Origin: Bailinhaonella thermotolerans
GTDB taxonomy: Bacteria; Actinomycetota; Actinomycetes; Streptosporangiales; Streptosporangiaceae
DNA length: 64,000 bases
Reading direction: 5' to 3'
Assembly (NCBI RefSeq): GCF_003594875.1
Contig: NZ_QZEY01000004.1
Location: forward strand, 248,001-312,000
Each line of letters begins with the position of its first letter. Within the stretch, counting starts at the first letter, position 1. Position numbers and translations under genes: made by a program. Under the pieces are notes generated by a model. That model was not told where the DNA came from, did no database searches, and worked only from the letters and a program-made list of their open reading frames with translations. Of the stretch, positions 48,613-57,799 are shown one piece after another.

Positions 48613-50819
48613 TCAGGCACCGGCCCGAGGGCTCGGGTCATCCGTACGCCACGACGGGGGACCAGCGGGTCCCGGTGGTCCCGTACGCGGGCGAGCCCGT
48701 GGAGCTGCGGGTGCGGGCGGCCCCGGCGGTGACGCGCGTCGTGTGCGACTGGCGGGAGGACGGCGGCCCGGCGCTGACGTTCGACCTGGCCCCGGTGGCC
48801 GCCCAGGACACCCGGGACCAGGGCGGCGGGCACCTGGCGGCGGCCCAGGCGCGGGCGCGGCGGGCCGGTGGCGCCTGGTCGGCGTGGACGCCCCCGCTGG
48901 AGCGGGGACGCCGGTACGCCTACCGGTTCCGCGCGAGCACGGACGGCGGGCGCGCGCGGACCGGCCGCTGGCACACGGTGACGGCGGCGGCCTGGGCGGA
49001 GACCGGCGGGACGCTGACGGTCAAGGGGCGCGACCGGGTGGTGCCGGGCAGCGTGCGCTGGCTGGCCGACGGGGACGCGGCGCGCCGGGTGCGCTTCGCG
49101 CTGGCGCTGGCCCCCGACGAGCACGTGGTCGGCTTCGGGGAGCGGTACGCCGCGGTGGACCAGCGCGGGCGGCGGCTGGACGCGGTGGTGTTCGAGCAGT
49201 ACAAGGCGCAGGGCGACCGGACGTACCTGCCCATGCCGTACGCCCTGGTGGTCGGCGGGGAGACCGCCTGGGGGCTGCACGTCGCCACGAGCACGCGCAC
49301 CTGGTACGACGTGGGCGCGACCCGGCCGGACCGGCTCGTGGTGGAGGCCGAGCTGCGGGAGCCCGCGCTGACCGTCGCGTTCCCGGAGGGGAGCCCGGCG
49401 GAGGTGCTGGACGCGTTCCTCGCCGAGGTCGGGCGGCCCGCCGAGTTGCCGGAGTGGGTGTTCCGGCTGTGGGCCAGCGGCAACGAGTGGAACACCCAGG
49501 CCCGGGTGATGGCGGAGATGGACCGGCACCGCGCCGAGGACGTCCCGGCCGGGGTGGTCGTGATCGAGGCGTGGAGCGACGAGTCCACGTTCACCGCGTT
49601 CCGGGGCGCGGAGTACGCCGTGAGCGAGGAGCCGCGCCGGCTGGCCGACTTCACGTTCCCGGCGGACGGGCCGTGGCCGGACCCCAAGGGCATGGTGGAC
49701 GAGCTGCACGCGCGCGGGATCCGGGTGCTGCTGTGGCAGATCCCGCTCCAGAAGATGCGCCCTCACCCCTCCGGGCAGGCCGCCCTCGACGCCCGCCTGC
49801 TGGTCGAGCGGGGCCACGCCGTACGGCGGGGCGACGGCCGGCCGTACCGGAACCGGGGGTGGTGGTTCCCGCTGGCGCTCATGCCGGACCTGTCCTCGCC
49901 GGAGACGCGCCGGTGGTGGACCGAGCGGCGGCGCTACCTCGTCGAGGACGTCGGGATCGACGGGTTCAAGACCGACGGGGGCGAGCACGCCTGGGGCTCG
50001 GACCTGCGGTACGCCGACGGGCGGCGCGGCGTGGACGGGAACTCCCTCTTCCCGGTGCACTACGCGCGGGCCTTCGGCGACCTGCTGCGGAGCGCGGGCA
50101 GGCCCCCGGTCACCTTCAGCCGGGCCGGGTTCGCGGGCTCGCAGCCGCACGGGGCGTTCTGGGCCGGGGACGAGGACTCGACCTGGGAGGCGTTCGCGGC
50201 CTCGATCCGGGCCGGGATCACGGCGTCGGCCTGCGGGATCGTGTACTGGGGCTGGGACCTGGCGGGGTTCTCGGGCGAGGTGCCGGACGCCGAGCTGTAC
50301 CTGCGCGCCGCCGGGACCTCGTGCTTCATGCCGATCATGCAGTACCACTCCGAGTTCAACCACCACCGGCTCCCGCGCCGCGACCGCACGCCCTGGAACG
50401 TGGCGGAGCGGACCGGCGACCCGCGCGTGCTGCCGGTGTTCCGGCGGTTCGCCCACCTGCGGGAACGGCTCGTGCCGTACCTCGCGGGGGAGGCGCGCGC
50501 GGCGGTCGCGGGCGGGGCGCCGCTGATGCGGGGGCTGTTCTTCGACTTCCCGCGGGACCGGGCGATCTGGCGCCACCCCCTGCAGTACCTGCTCGGGGAC
50601 GCGCTGCTCGTCCTGCCCGTCGTCACGCCGGGGGTGTCCGAGGTCGCCGGGTACCTGCCCGGGGGCCCCTGGACGGACGTGTGGACGGGTGCGGAGCACG
50701 CGGGCGGCCGGGAGGTGACACTGCCCGCCCCCATCGACCGGCCGCCCGTGCTCTGCCGTACGGACCGGTGGGCCGGGCTCGCCCCGGTCTTCGCCTGCCT
50801 CCCCGAGCTCGACACGTGA
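48609..50819 (+). CDS. GH31 family glycosidase, intracellular
   Basis: 736 aa from GTG 48609 (GTGA overlap with GH15). No signal peptide. N-terminal beta-sandwich (VVGFGERYAAVDQRGRRLDA), TIM barrel from about residue 285, nucleophile Asp456 (IDGFKTDGGE) and acid Asp521 (FWAGDEDSTW), then LPVVTPGVSEVAGYLPGG. The FKTDGGE variant rather than W.DMNE groups it with the alpha-glucosyltransferase/cycloalternan-type or sulfoquinovosidase-like GH31 branches rather than with starch maltases. Cleavage of alpha-1,6 or alpha-1,3 linked glucose is the most plausible role here. Confidence 0.9.
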   Translation: MIRHRPEGSGHPYATTGDQRVPVVPYAGEPVELRVRAAPAVTRVVCDWREDGGPALTFDLAPVAAQDTRDQGGGHLAAAQARARRAGGAWSAWTPPLERGRRYAYRFRASTDGGRARTGRWHTVTAAAWAETGGTLTVKGRDRVVPGSVRWLADGDAARRVRFALALAPDEHVVGFGERYAAVDQRGRRLDAVVFEQYKAQGDRTYLPMPYALVVGGETAWGLHVATSTRTWYDVGATRPDRLVVEAELREPALTVAFPEGSPAEVLDAFLAEVGRPAELPEWVFRLWASGNEWNTQARVMAEMDRHRAEDVPAGVVVIEAWSDESTFTAFRGAEYAVSEEPRRLADFTFPADGPWPDPKGMVDELHARGIRVLLWQIPLQKMRPHPSGQAALDARLLVERGHAVRRGDGRPYRNRGWWFPLALMPDLSSPETRRWWTERRRYLVEDVGIDGFKTDGGEHAWGSDLRYADGRRGVDGNSLFPVHYARAFGDLLRSAGRPPVTFSRAGFAGSQPHGAFWAGDEDSTWEAFAASIRAGITASACGIVYWGWDLAGFSGEVPDAELYLRAAGTSCFMPIMQYHSEFNHHRLPRRDRTPWNVAERTGDPRVLPVFRRFAHLRERLVPYLAGEARAAVAGGAPLMRGLFFDFPRDRAIWRHPLQYLLGDALLVLPVVTPGVSEVAGYLPGGPWTDVWTGAEHAGGREVTLPAPIDRPPVLCRTDRWAGLAPVFACLPELDT

Positions 50820-50837
50820 CACCCCGGAGGTGATCGC

Positions 50838-53800
50838 ATGGCATCGGCCGCGCTGGGTCTCAGCGGGATCCACCACGACCCCACCGGCTTCGACGACCTG
50901 TACTCCGCCGAGCCGACGGAGCGGTCGCCCCGGGACCCGATGGCCGGCGAGGCCGTCACGATCAGGGCGACGACCTGGCCCGTCGAGCCCGGCCAGAACG
51001 TCTGGGTGAGCTGGACCAGGAACGGCGCCGACCAGCCGCCGGTGGGCGCGGCCTGGGACCACAACAGCGGGAACAACAGCTACTGGCGCGCCGAGCTGGG
51101 CACCTTCGAGCGCGGCGACACGATCGCCTACAGCGTGCACGCGCACGACGGCGGCGGCGGCCGCAAGAGCACCGGGACCCACTCCTTCACCGTCACCTCG
51201 TGGAGCACGGTCACCGACGTGGTCGACTGCACTGACAATCTGACCAGCGTGGACGTCACCACCGGCGACTCGGCCGGGGACTTCACGCCGCGCGTCCGCT
51301 TCGCGTTCCCGGCGCCCGACCGGTTCCGGGTGCAGATCGCGCCCGCCGGGGAGGGCCTGGACATCGCGGGGCGGCCCGGGCACACGGTCAAGGACGAGGG
51401 CGACGCGATCGTCATCTCGACCACCGAGCTGACGCTGCGGATCCAGAAACGGCCGTACCGGCTCTCGGTGATCAGGGACGGGCGCGTCGTCCTGCGGCAG
51501 TACGACCCCGCGCGGTTCCGCAACCTGGGCTGGGCGAGCGACGGGCGCGGCACGATCACCCGGATCGAGGACCACCTGCTCACGCCCGAGGGGGAGCGCT
51601 TCGAGGGGTTCGGCGAACGGTACGACCGGCTCGACCAGCGCGGGACCGACGTGCACCACTACGTCTACAACCAGTACCGGGACCAGGGGGCGCACCGCCG
51701 CACCTACCTGTCCGTGCCCTTCTTCCTGAACTCGGCCGGATACGGCGTGCTGCTCAACACCGACCGGTACGCCGTCTTCAACCTGTGCACGCACCTGCCG
51801 GACCTGGCGGGGTTCACGGTGAACACCTCCGGCGGGCGCGACTCCACGCTCGACTACCACGTCTTCACCGGCACGCCCGAGCGCATCCTGGACGCCTGCA
51901 CGGGCGAGACCGGCCGGCCCGACCCGCCGCCCAGGTGGGCGTTCGGGCCGTGGATGTCGGCCAACGAGTGGAACACCCAGGACGAGGTGGAGAACCAGCT
52001 CGCGCTGGCCGTACGGCACCGCGTGCCGCACACCGTGCTCGTCCTGGAGCAGTGGAGCGACGAGGCCACCTTCTACCTCTGGCACGGCGCCTCCTACACC
52101 CCGCGCGACGGCGGGGAGCCGATCGGGTACGGCGACCTGACCTTCCCGCCGGGGACCGCCTGGCGCGACCCGAAGGCGATGGTCGCCGCCGCGCACGCGC
52201 AGGGCGTGCGGGTGGTGCTGTGGCAGATCCCGGTGCTCAAGGAGAACTTCGACCGCAACCCCTCCGCGCCGCCTCCGCAGCACCTCAACGACAAGGAGCA
52301 CGCGCGCGCCCAGGGGTACGTCGTGCGGCGGTCGGGCGGCGAGCCGTACCGGATTCCGCGCGGCCAGTGGTTCGGGGACAGCATGGTGCCCGACTTCACG
52401 AACCCGGCGGCGGCGCGCTGGTGGATGGGCAAGCGCGCCTACCTGCTCGACGAGGTGGGGATCGACGGGTTCAAGACCGACGGCGGGGAGGCGGTCTTCG
52501 GGCGCGGACTGGAGTTCGCCGACGGGCGGCGCGGCGACGTGATGCACAACTCCTACCCGAACGCCTACACCAGGGTGTACGGCGAGCACGCCCGGGCGCG
52601 CGGCGGCGTCGTGCTCAGCCGGGCCGGCACGGCGGGGGCGCAGGCGCACTCGGTGTTCTGGGCGGGGGACCAGGACTCGGGGTTCGGCGCGTTCCGGGAG
52701 GCCGTGCGGGCGGGGCTGAGCGCGGGGATGTCCGGGGTGCCGTTCTGGACCTGGGACCTGGCCGGGTTCACCGGGGGGTTCCCGAGCGCGGAGCTGTACC
52801 TGCGGGCGGCGGCCCAGGCGGTGTTCTCGCCGATCATGCAGTACCACTCGGAGAAGGCCGACCCGGGCGCGTCGGAGGCGCGCACGCCGTGGAACGTGGC
52901 CGCGCGGACCGGGGACGACTCGGTGCTCCCGGTGTTCCGCCGGTTCGCGAACGTGCGGATGAACCTGGTGCCCTACCTGTACTCGGAGGCCGCGCGCAGC
53001 GCCCGGACCGGCATGCCGATGATGCGCGCGATGAGCCTGGCGTTCCCCGGAGACGACGCGTTCCCCGGAGACGGCGCGGGGGCCGGGCGCGACCAGCAGT
53101 ACCTGCTGGGGGAGAACCTGCTGGTCGCGCCCGTCACGACCGCGGGCGCGACGGTGCGCGAGCTGCGCGTCCCGGCGGGCGAGTGGACGGACCTGTGGAA
53201 CGGCGGCCGGTTCACCGGGCCCGGGACCAAGGCGTACGGCGCGGACCTGGCCACGATCCCCGTCTACGCGCGGCCGGGCGCGATCCTGCCGCTGAACCTG
53301 GACGCCGCCGGGGAGCTGGGCGGGGCGGTAGGGAACTCGGTGACCGAGCCCGTCAACCTGGTCTTCCGGGTGTACCCGGCGGTGACGCCCTCCTCCTATG
53401 AGTACGTCGAGGACGAGGGCGGCGCGAGCCGTACCGTCACGGCGGTGGCGGACTGGGCGCGGCACGAGGTGTCGGTGACGGTGCCGGACGTGACGTGCGA
53501 GGTCCAGGTGGCCTGCACCCGGCCGGACGCGGCCGGGGACCTGCGGGAGTGCGCGACGCGGGAGGAGCTGACGGCCGCGCGGGAGGGCTGGTGGTGGGAC
53601 CCGGCCCAGCGGCTCACGCACGTGAAGCCGGGCGGGCGGCGCGCGCTGGTCCTGACGGGGGTCCACAAGGCCCCCTACGAGGCCGAGCACGCCGAGCTGA
53701 CGGGGACCGGGACGAACTCCGATCATCCGGGGCACACCGGAAGCGGCTTCGCGGACCGGTTCGACGCCCCCGGGGACGCCGTGACGTTCGCGGTGAACGC

Positions 53801-54050
53801 CGACGCCGCGGGCCCGCACCGGCTGGTCTTCCGGTACGGCAACGCCGGGCCGGACGCGACGCGGTCCGTGCGCGTGGACGGGAGGCCGGCGGGGACGGTG
53901 CGGCTGCCGCGCCTGCGCGACTGGGACACGTGGGCGGACGCCGCGCTGGAGACGGAGCTGACCGCGGGCCCGCACACGGTGACGCTGGAGTACGGCCGGG
54001 GGGACGCCGGGGCCGTCAACCTCGACTCGCTGACGCTGGCCCGGCCGTAG
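50838..54050 (+). CDS. GH31 family enzyme with C-terminal CBM35/CBM6-like module
   Basis: 1070 aa. N-terminal extra beta domain (VTIRATTWPVEPGQNVWVSW, NSGNNSYWRAELGTF) resembling a starch-binding or Ig-like module, GH31_N, barrel with nucleophile Asp548 (IDGFKTDGGE) and acid Asp611 (FWAGDQDSGF), C-terminal beta-domain with QYLLGENLLVAPV, then residues about 940-1070 a CBM6/35-like module (YEAEHAELTGTGTNSDHPG, GPHTVTLEYGRGDAGAVNLD). The arrangement resembles isomaltosyltransferase/cycloalternan-forming GH31 enzymes. A clear signal peptide is absent, odd for an enzyme with a CBM. GGAGGTGATCGC precedes ATG 50838. Confidence 0.9.
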   Translation: MASAALGLSGIHHDPTGFDDLYSAEPTERSPRDPMAGEAVTIRATTWPVEPGQNVWVSWTRNGADQPPVGAAWDHNSGNNSYWRAELGTFERGDTIAYSVHAHDGGGGRKSTGTHSFTVTSWSTVTDVVDCTDNLTSVDVTTGDSAGDFTPRVRFAFPAPDRFRVQIAPAGEGLDIAGRPGHTVKDEGDAIVISTTELTLRIQKRPYRLSVIRDGRVVLRQYDPARFRNLGWASDGRGTITRIEDHLLTPEGERFEGFGERYDRLDQRGTDVHHYVYNQYRDQGAHRRTYLSVPFFLNSAGYGVLLNTDRYAVFNLCTHLPDLAGFTVNTSGGRDSTLDYHVFTGTPERILDACTGETGRPDPPPRWAFGPWMSANEWNTQDEVENQLALAVRHRVPHTVLVLEQWSDEATFYLWHGASYTPRDGGEPIGYGDLTFPPGTAWRDPKAMVAAAHAQGVRVVLWQIPVLKENFDRNPSAPPPQHLNDKEHARAQGYVVRRSGGEPYRIPRGQWFGDSMVPDFTNPAAARWWMGKRAYLLDEVGIDGFKTDGGEAVFGRGLEFADGRRGDVMHNSYPNAYTRVYGEHARARGGVVLSRAGTAGAQAHSVFWAGDQDSGFGAFREAVRAGLSAGMSGVPFWTWDLAGFTGGFPSAELYLRAAAQAVFSPIMQYHSEKADPGASEARTPWNVAARTGDDSVLPVFRRFANVRMNLVPYLYSEAARSARTGMPMMRAMSLAFPGDDAFPGDGAGAGRDQQYLLGENLLVAPVTTAGATVRELRVPAGEWTDLWNGGRFTGPGTKAYGADLATIPVYARPGAILPLNLDAAGELGGAVGNSVTEPVNLVFRVYPAVTPSSYEYVEDEGGASRTVTAVADWARHEVSVTVPDVTCEVQVACTRPDAAGDLRECATREELTAAREGWWWDPAQRLTHVKPGGRRALVLTGVHKAPYEAEHAELTGTGTNSDHPGHTGSGFADRFDAPGDAVTFAVNADAAGPHRLVFRYGNAGPDATRSVRVDGRPAGTVRLPRLRDWDTWADAALETELTAGPHTVTLEYGRGDAGAVNLDSLTLARP

Positions 54051-56573
54051 ATGAGACGGCTGCTGCTCGCCCCGCTGCTGCTGGCGCCGCTGCTGTTCGT
54101 GAACACGGCGGCCTCCGCGCCCACCGGCGTGCAGCGGGCGGAGTTCACCTCGGGGGACGCGTACCTGCTGGTCGAGTTCCTGGACGACGACCTGGTGCAC
54201 TTCGAGCTGTCGGCGGCGGGCGCGAGCCCGGGGACCGAGCGGGCGCTCTTCACGACGCCGCAGGTGGCCAAGGCCGACTACGCGGGCCCCGAGGCGTTCT
54301 CGCGGGAGGGCGACACGTTCACGACGGCGGCGCTGCGCGTCGAGGTGCGGCCGGACACGCTCTGCGTGACGATCGCCGAGGAGGGCCGCACGCTGCACAC
54401 CGCCTGCCCCCGCAACCTGCGGCAGGCGTGGAAGGGCCTGACGATCTCGCGGGAGGGCGCCCGCAACGCGTACGGCCTGGGCGAGCAGTTCCACCGGAGC
54501 GGCGGGGCCGACGGCGACTGGGACGGCCGGGTCCGCACGCCCGGCGGGCCGTTCGGCAACGCGATGGTGTTCGACCCCGACAACGGGCCGGTCGGCAACG
54601 CCATGATCCCGGTGCTGTTCGCCACCGGCGGGGGCGCGGGGACCGCCGGCTACGGGCTCTTCCTGGACCAGGTCTACAAGCAGGAGTGGAACCTGACCCG
54701 CGACCCGTGGACGGTGGACACCTGGGGCGACCAGCTCCGGTGGTACGTCCTGGCCGGGCCGGACCTGCGCGACCTGCGCTCGGACTACCTGGAGCTCACC
54801 GGCAGGCCCCCGGTGCCGCCGCGCAAGGCGTTCGGGCTGTGGATGTCGGAGTACGGCTACGACGACTGGGCCGAGATCGACGACCGGCTCGCGACCCTGC
54901 GCGCCGCGCGGTTCCCCCTGGACGGGTTCGTGCTGGACCTGCAGTGGTTCGGCGGCGTGCGCAAGGAGTCCGACGACACGCCCATGGGCGGCCTGACCTG
55001 GGACGAGATGAAGTTCCCCGATCCGGCGGCCCGGGTGGCGGCCTACGCCTCGCAGGGGCTCGGCCTGATGCTCATCGAGGAGTCGTACGTCGGCCGCGCC
55101 CGCCCCGAGCACGCCGACCTGGCCCGGCGCGGGTATCTCGTGCGGCGGGGGTGCGAGACGTGCGAGCCGGTCTACCTGACCGGGAACCCCTGGTGGGGGT
55201 TCGGCGGGATGATCGACTGGACCCAGGACGCGGCCGGCGACCACTGGCACGAGACCAAGCGCCGCCCGCTCGTCGAGCAGGGCGTGCTCGGCCACTGGCT
55301 GGACCTGGGCGAGCCGGAGATGTACGACCCCGGCGACTGGACCGCCGGGGTCCTGCCCGGCAAGCACGCCCACGCCGACTACCACAACCTCTACAACCTC
55401 AAGTGGGCCGAGAGCGTGGCGCGGGGGTACCGCGACGTGCCCCGGCGGCCGTTCCTGCTCGCCCGCTCCGCCGCCGCCGGGATCCAGCGGCACGGCGTGG
55501 CCATGTGGTCGGCCGACATCGGGTCCCGGCTCGGCGCGCTGGCGATGCAGTTCAACGCGCAGATGCACATGTCCATGTCGGGGATCGACTACTACGGCTC
55601 GGACGTGGGCGGGTTCCGCCGGGAGATGCTCGACTCCGACCTCGGCGAGCTGTACACCCAGTGGTTCGCGAACGCGGCCTGGTTCGAGGTCCCGGTCCGC
55701 CCGCACACCGACAACGTCTGCAACTGCCGCCAGACCGCCCCGGACCGCGTCGGCCACGCGCCGAGCAACCTGTCGAACATCCGGCGGAGGTACGCGCTCA
55801 CGCCGTACTACTACTCGCTGGCGCACCGCGCCCACCGGTACGGCGAGGCGGTCGTGCCGCCCCTGGCGTACCACTACCCGCACGACCCGAACGTGCGCGA
55901 GATGGGGCACGAGAAGCTCATCGGGCGCGACCTGCTGGTGGGCGTGGTCGCCGGGCGGGGCGAGCGCGAGCGCGACGTCTACCTTCCGGCGGGGGAGTGG
56001 ATCGACTACCACACGAACGAGCGGCTGCGCAGCTCCGGAGAGTGGTTCCGCCGCCGCCCCCTCTACGACGGCGACCTGTTCCGGCTGCCGGCCTTCGCCC
56101 GCTCCGGGGCGATCATCCCGAAGATGCACGTCGACGACCGCACCCTGGACGTGTACGGCCGCCGCGCCGACGGGACGGTCCGCGACGAGCTGGTCGCCCG
56201 CGTCTACCCCGACGCGGCGGAGACCTCGTTCACGCTGTACGAGGACGACGGCGCGACCACGTCGTACCGGAGCGGGGCCGTGCGCGAGACCGAGTTGACC
56301 CAGCGGCGGGACGGCGCGTCGGCCACGGTCACGATCGGCGGGGCGCGGGGCTCCTACCAGGGCGCCCCCGCCGACCGGGCGAACGTCGTGGAGCTGGTGG
56401 GCCGCGCCTCGGCGGTGACCCTCGACGGCGCGCCCCTGCCGCGCCTCCCCGGCCGCGCCGCCTTCGACGCCTCCCCCTCCGGCTGGTACGCCGGCGACGA
56501 CGGCGTCACGGTGGCCAAGTCCGATCGCGCGCCGGTCACGACGGCGAAGACCTTCGCCTTCGTCCTGGAGTGA
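54051..56573 (+). CDS. Secreted GH31 family glycosidase
   Basis: 840 aa. ATG directly follows the preceding stop (TAGATG). Signal peptide (RRLLLAPLLLAPLLFVNTAASA, cleaved near residue 23-25), GH31_N (GLGEQFHRSGGADG), barrel with nucleophile Asp418 (HWLDLGEPEM) and acid Asp489 (MWSADIGSRLGA), then DUF5110-like beta-domain (VYLPAGEWIDYHTNE, SFTLYEDDGATTSY). Only distantly related to the two other GH31 proteins: DLGEPE motif and an FDGFVLDLQWFGG strand. Exported, so it likely converts extracellular glucan before uptake by the ABC importer. Confidence 0.91.
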   Translation: MRRLLLAPLLLAPLLFVNTAASAPTGVQRAEFTSGDAYLLVEFLDDDLVHFELSAAGASPGTERALFTTPQVAKADYAGPEAFSREGDTFTTAALRVEVRPDTLCVTIAEEGRTLHTACPRNLRQAWKGLTISREGARNAYGLGEQFHRSGGADGDWDGRVRTPGGPFGNAMVFDPDNGPVGNAMIPVLFATGGGAGTAGYGLFLDQVYKQEWNLTRDPWTVDTWGDQLRWYVLAGPDLRDLRSDYLELTGRPPVPPRKAFGLWMSEYGYDDWAEIDDRLATLRAARFPLDGFVLDLQWFGGVRKESDDTPMGGLTWDEMKFPDPAARVAAYASQGLGLMLIEESYVGRARPEHADLARRGYLVRRGCETCEPVYLTGNPWWGFGGMIDWTQDAAGDHWHETKRRPLVEQGVLGHWLDLGEPEMYDPGDWTAGVLPGKHAHADYHNLYNLKWAESVARGYRDVPRRPFLLARSAAAGIQRHGVAMWSADIGSRLGALAMQFNAQMHMSMSGIDYYGSDVGGFRREMLDSDLGELYTQWFANAAWFEVPVRPHTDNVCNCRQTAPDRVGHAPSNLSNIRRRYALTPYYYSLAHRAHRYGEAVVPPLAYHYPHDPNVREMGHEKLIGRDLLVGVVAGRGERERDVYLPAGEWIDYHTNERLRSSGEWFRRRPLYDGDLFRLPAFARSGAIIPKMHVDDRTLDVYGRRADGTVRDELVARVYPDAAETSFTLYEDDGATTSYRSGAVRETELTQRRDGASATVTIGGARGSYQGAPADRANVVELVGRASAVTLDGAPLPRLPGRAAFDASPSGWYAGDDGVTVAKSDRAPVTTAKTFAFVLE

Positions 56574-56645
56574 TCGCCCCGTCGCGGAGGGCTGCTGGCC
56601 GATCGCGCGCTCCCGATGCATAGTGGCCCTTGGCCTCAAACCGCA

Positions 56646-56672
56646 TATCGGTCACCCACCGTTTATCGGTCA
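56646..56672 (+). promoter_or_regulatory. Two direct repeats of TATCGGTCA
   Basis: Copies at 56646-56654 and 56664-56672, 18-bp period, ending 19 bp before the response regulator start. The same 9-mer occurs at 60245-60253 upstream of the thioredoxin/ABC/peptide operon. Confidence 0.6.
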
Positions 56673-56690
56673 TTCCGCAGGGAGATGCGC

Positions 56691-57281
56691 ATGATCCGTG
56701 TTCTCCTGGCCGAGGACAAGCACATGATCCGGGGCGCGCTCGTCTGTCTCCTCGCCCGGGAACCCGGGATCGAGGTGGTCGCGGACGTCGGGCGCCCGGC
56801 CGAGATCGTCCTGGAGGCGATCCGGTGCCGTCCTGACGTCGCCGTGCTGGACTCCACGGGGCTCGGCGTCGCGGCGGAGCTGAACGAACGCGTCCCCGGC
56901 TGCCAGACGCTCATCCTGAGCGGCCGGCGCCGCCGCGGGATGCTGCGGCAGGCGCTCACCGCGCGGGCCGCCGGGCTGATCCTCAAGGACGCGCCGCCGG
57001 GGCACCTGGCCGACGCCATCCGCCGGGTCGCGGCGGGGGAACGGGTGATCGACCCCTCGATCGCGGTGGCCGAGTTCGACGCCGAGGGGAATCCGCTCAA
57101 ACGCCGGGAGGCGCAGGTGCTGCGGCTCGCGGCGGGAGGGTCGGACGTGCCGGAGATCGCGGCCCGCCTGCACCTGTCGGACGGGACCGTCCGGAACTAC
57201 CTGTCCGCCGCCGTCAGCCGCCTGGGCGCCAGGAACCGCCTCGACGCGGTGCGCATCGCCACCGAGGCCGGCTGGCTCTAG
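56691..57281 (+). CDS. Orphan LuxR-type response regulator with shortened receiver
   Basis: 196 aa from ATG 56691 (GGGAG six bases upstream; ATG 56685 possible). The receiver starts IRVLLAEDKHMIRGAL; Asp54 (DVAVLDSTGL) and Lys99 (LILKDAPP) are kept, but the Asp-Pro loop and part of helix 3 are missing: residues between Asp54 and the LILSG strand are fewer than in NarL/DesR. The first acidic pair is ED. C-terminal HTH (RREAQVLRLAAGGSDVPEIA, LHLSDGTVRNYLSAAVSRLG) is DesR-like and intact. No sensor kinase is nearby. Facing the peptide cassette and sharing its TATCGGTCA motif, it is the likely regulator of that cassette. Confidence 0.88.
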   Translation: MIRVLLAEDKHMIRGALVCLLAREPGIEVVADVGRPAEIVLEAIRCRPDVAVLDSTGLGVAAELNERVPGCQTLILSGRRRRGMLRQALTARAAGLILKDAPPGHLADAIRRVAAGERVIDPSIAVAEFDAEGNPLKRREAQVLRLAAGGSDVPEIAARLHLSDGTVRNYLSAAVSRLGARNRLDAVRIATEAGWL

Positions 57282-57418
57282 CCCCGGGAAACAACCTCCG
57301 GGCCGGGTACGGCGTGAGCCGGGTGCGCCCTGGGCCGGTGCGGCGTGGGCCGGGGCGGCGTGGGCGGGGTGCGGCGTGGGCGGGGTGCGGCGTGGGCCGG
57401 GTGCGGCGTGGCGCGCCC

Positions 57419-57496
57419 TGGGGCCGGTACGGGCCGGGCGCGCGTGGGGCCGGTACGGGCCGGGCGCGCGTGGGGCCGGTACGGGCCGGAGTGCGT
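57419..57496. repeat. 26-bp tandem repeats between convergent genes
   Basis: Units start at 57419, 57445 and 57471 (third degenerates near its end), each beginning TGGGGCCGGTACGGGCCGG. Shorter GGGCGGGGTGCGGCGT-type repeats precede from about 57330. The 297-bp gap 57282-57578 holds nothing else but these and the terminator. Confidence 0.8.
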
Positions 57497-57532
57497 CGTG
57501 GGGCCGGCGGCGCCTTCGGGCCGGGAGCGGTG

Positions 57533-57563
57533 GAGCGGGGCCCGCGGCGTGCGGGCCCCGCTC
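57533..57563 (-). terminator. Perfect 13-bp hairpin after the peptide gene
   Basis: GAGCGGGGCCCGC / GCGGGCCCCGCTC with loop GGCGT. It starts 16 nt beyond the stop of the 66-aa peptide gene on the minus strand and would end the three-gene transcript. Confidence 0.8.
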
Positions 57564-57578
57564 CCGGTCAGCCGCCGA

Positions 57579-57779
57579 TCAGGCGCAGCCGCCGATCTGC
57601 TCCCACGGGCCGCAGAAGGTGCTGCAGCCGCAGTTCTGCGAGCAGCGGCGGCGGTAGGCGATCCCGCCGGTGCAGCGGTACTGGTAGAAGGGGTCGGGCG
57701 GGCAGCAGGCCCCGGCGCGGACCTGCGGGACGAGCTTGCTCGCGACGCGGTCGGCGAGCGAGCGGATGGCGTTGGACAT
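57579..57779 (-). CDS. Small 8-Cys peptide, putative exported disulfide-rich peptide precursor
   Basis: 66 aa. ATG 57779 has AAGGAGAGGG upstream, a very strong ribosome binding site. Residues 1-24 (MSNAIRSLADRVASKLVPQV, then RAGA) form a charged amphipathic helix like a leader peptide, not a Sec signal. Residues 25-66 hold all eight Cys: a CC pair, YQYRC, RRRC, SQNCGC, STFC and GGC near the C-terminus, with many Gly, Pro and aromatics. It follows an ABC exporter and a membrane-anchored thioredoxin on the same strand, which is the setting of a bacteriocin/RiPP-like or disulfide-rich structural peptide. I do not recognise the family. No lanthionine, radical-SAM or YcaO enzyme is nearby, so disulfide bonds are the simplest modification. 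Confidence 0.75.
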   Translation of the reverse strand: MSNAIRSLADRVASKLVPQVRAGACCPPDPFYQYRCTGGIAYRRRCSQNCGCSTFCGPWEQIGGCA

Positions 57780-57799
57780 TTCCCTCTCCTTAGGGTGGG

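Noticed and set aside
48342-56639. A 2765-codon open frame antisense to the whole glycosidase locus
   Set aside because: The sense genes have complete catalytic domains. The antisense frame is His/Arg/Pro/Val-rich without domains and arises from third-position GC bias.
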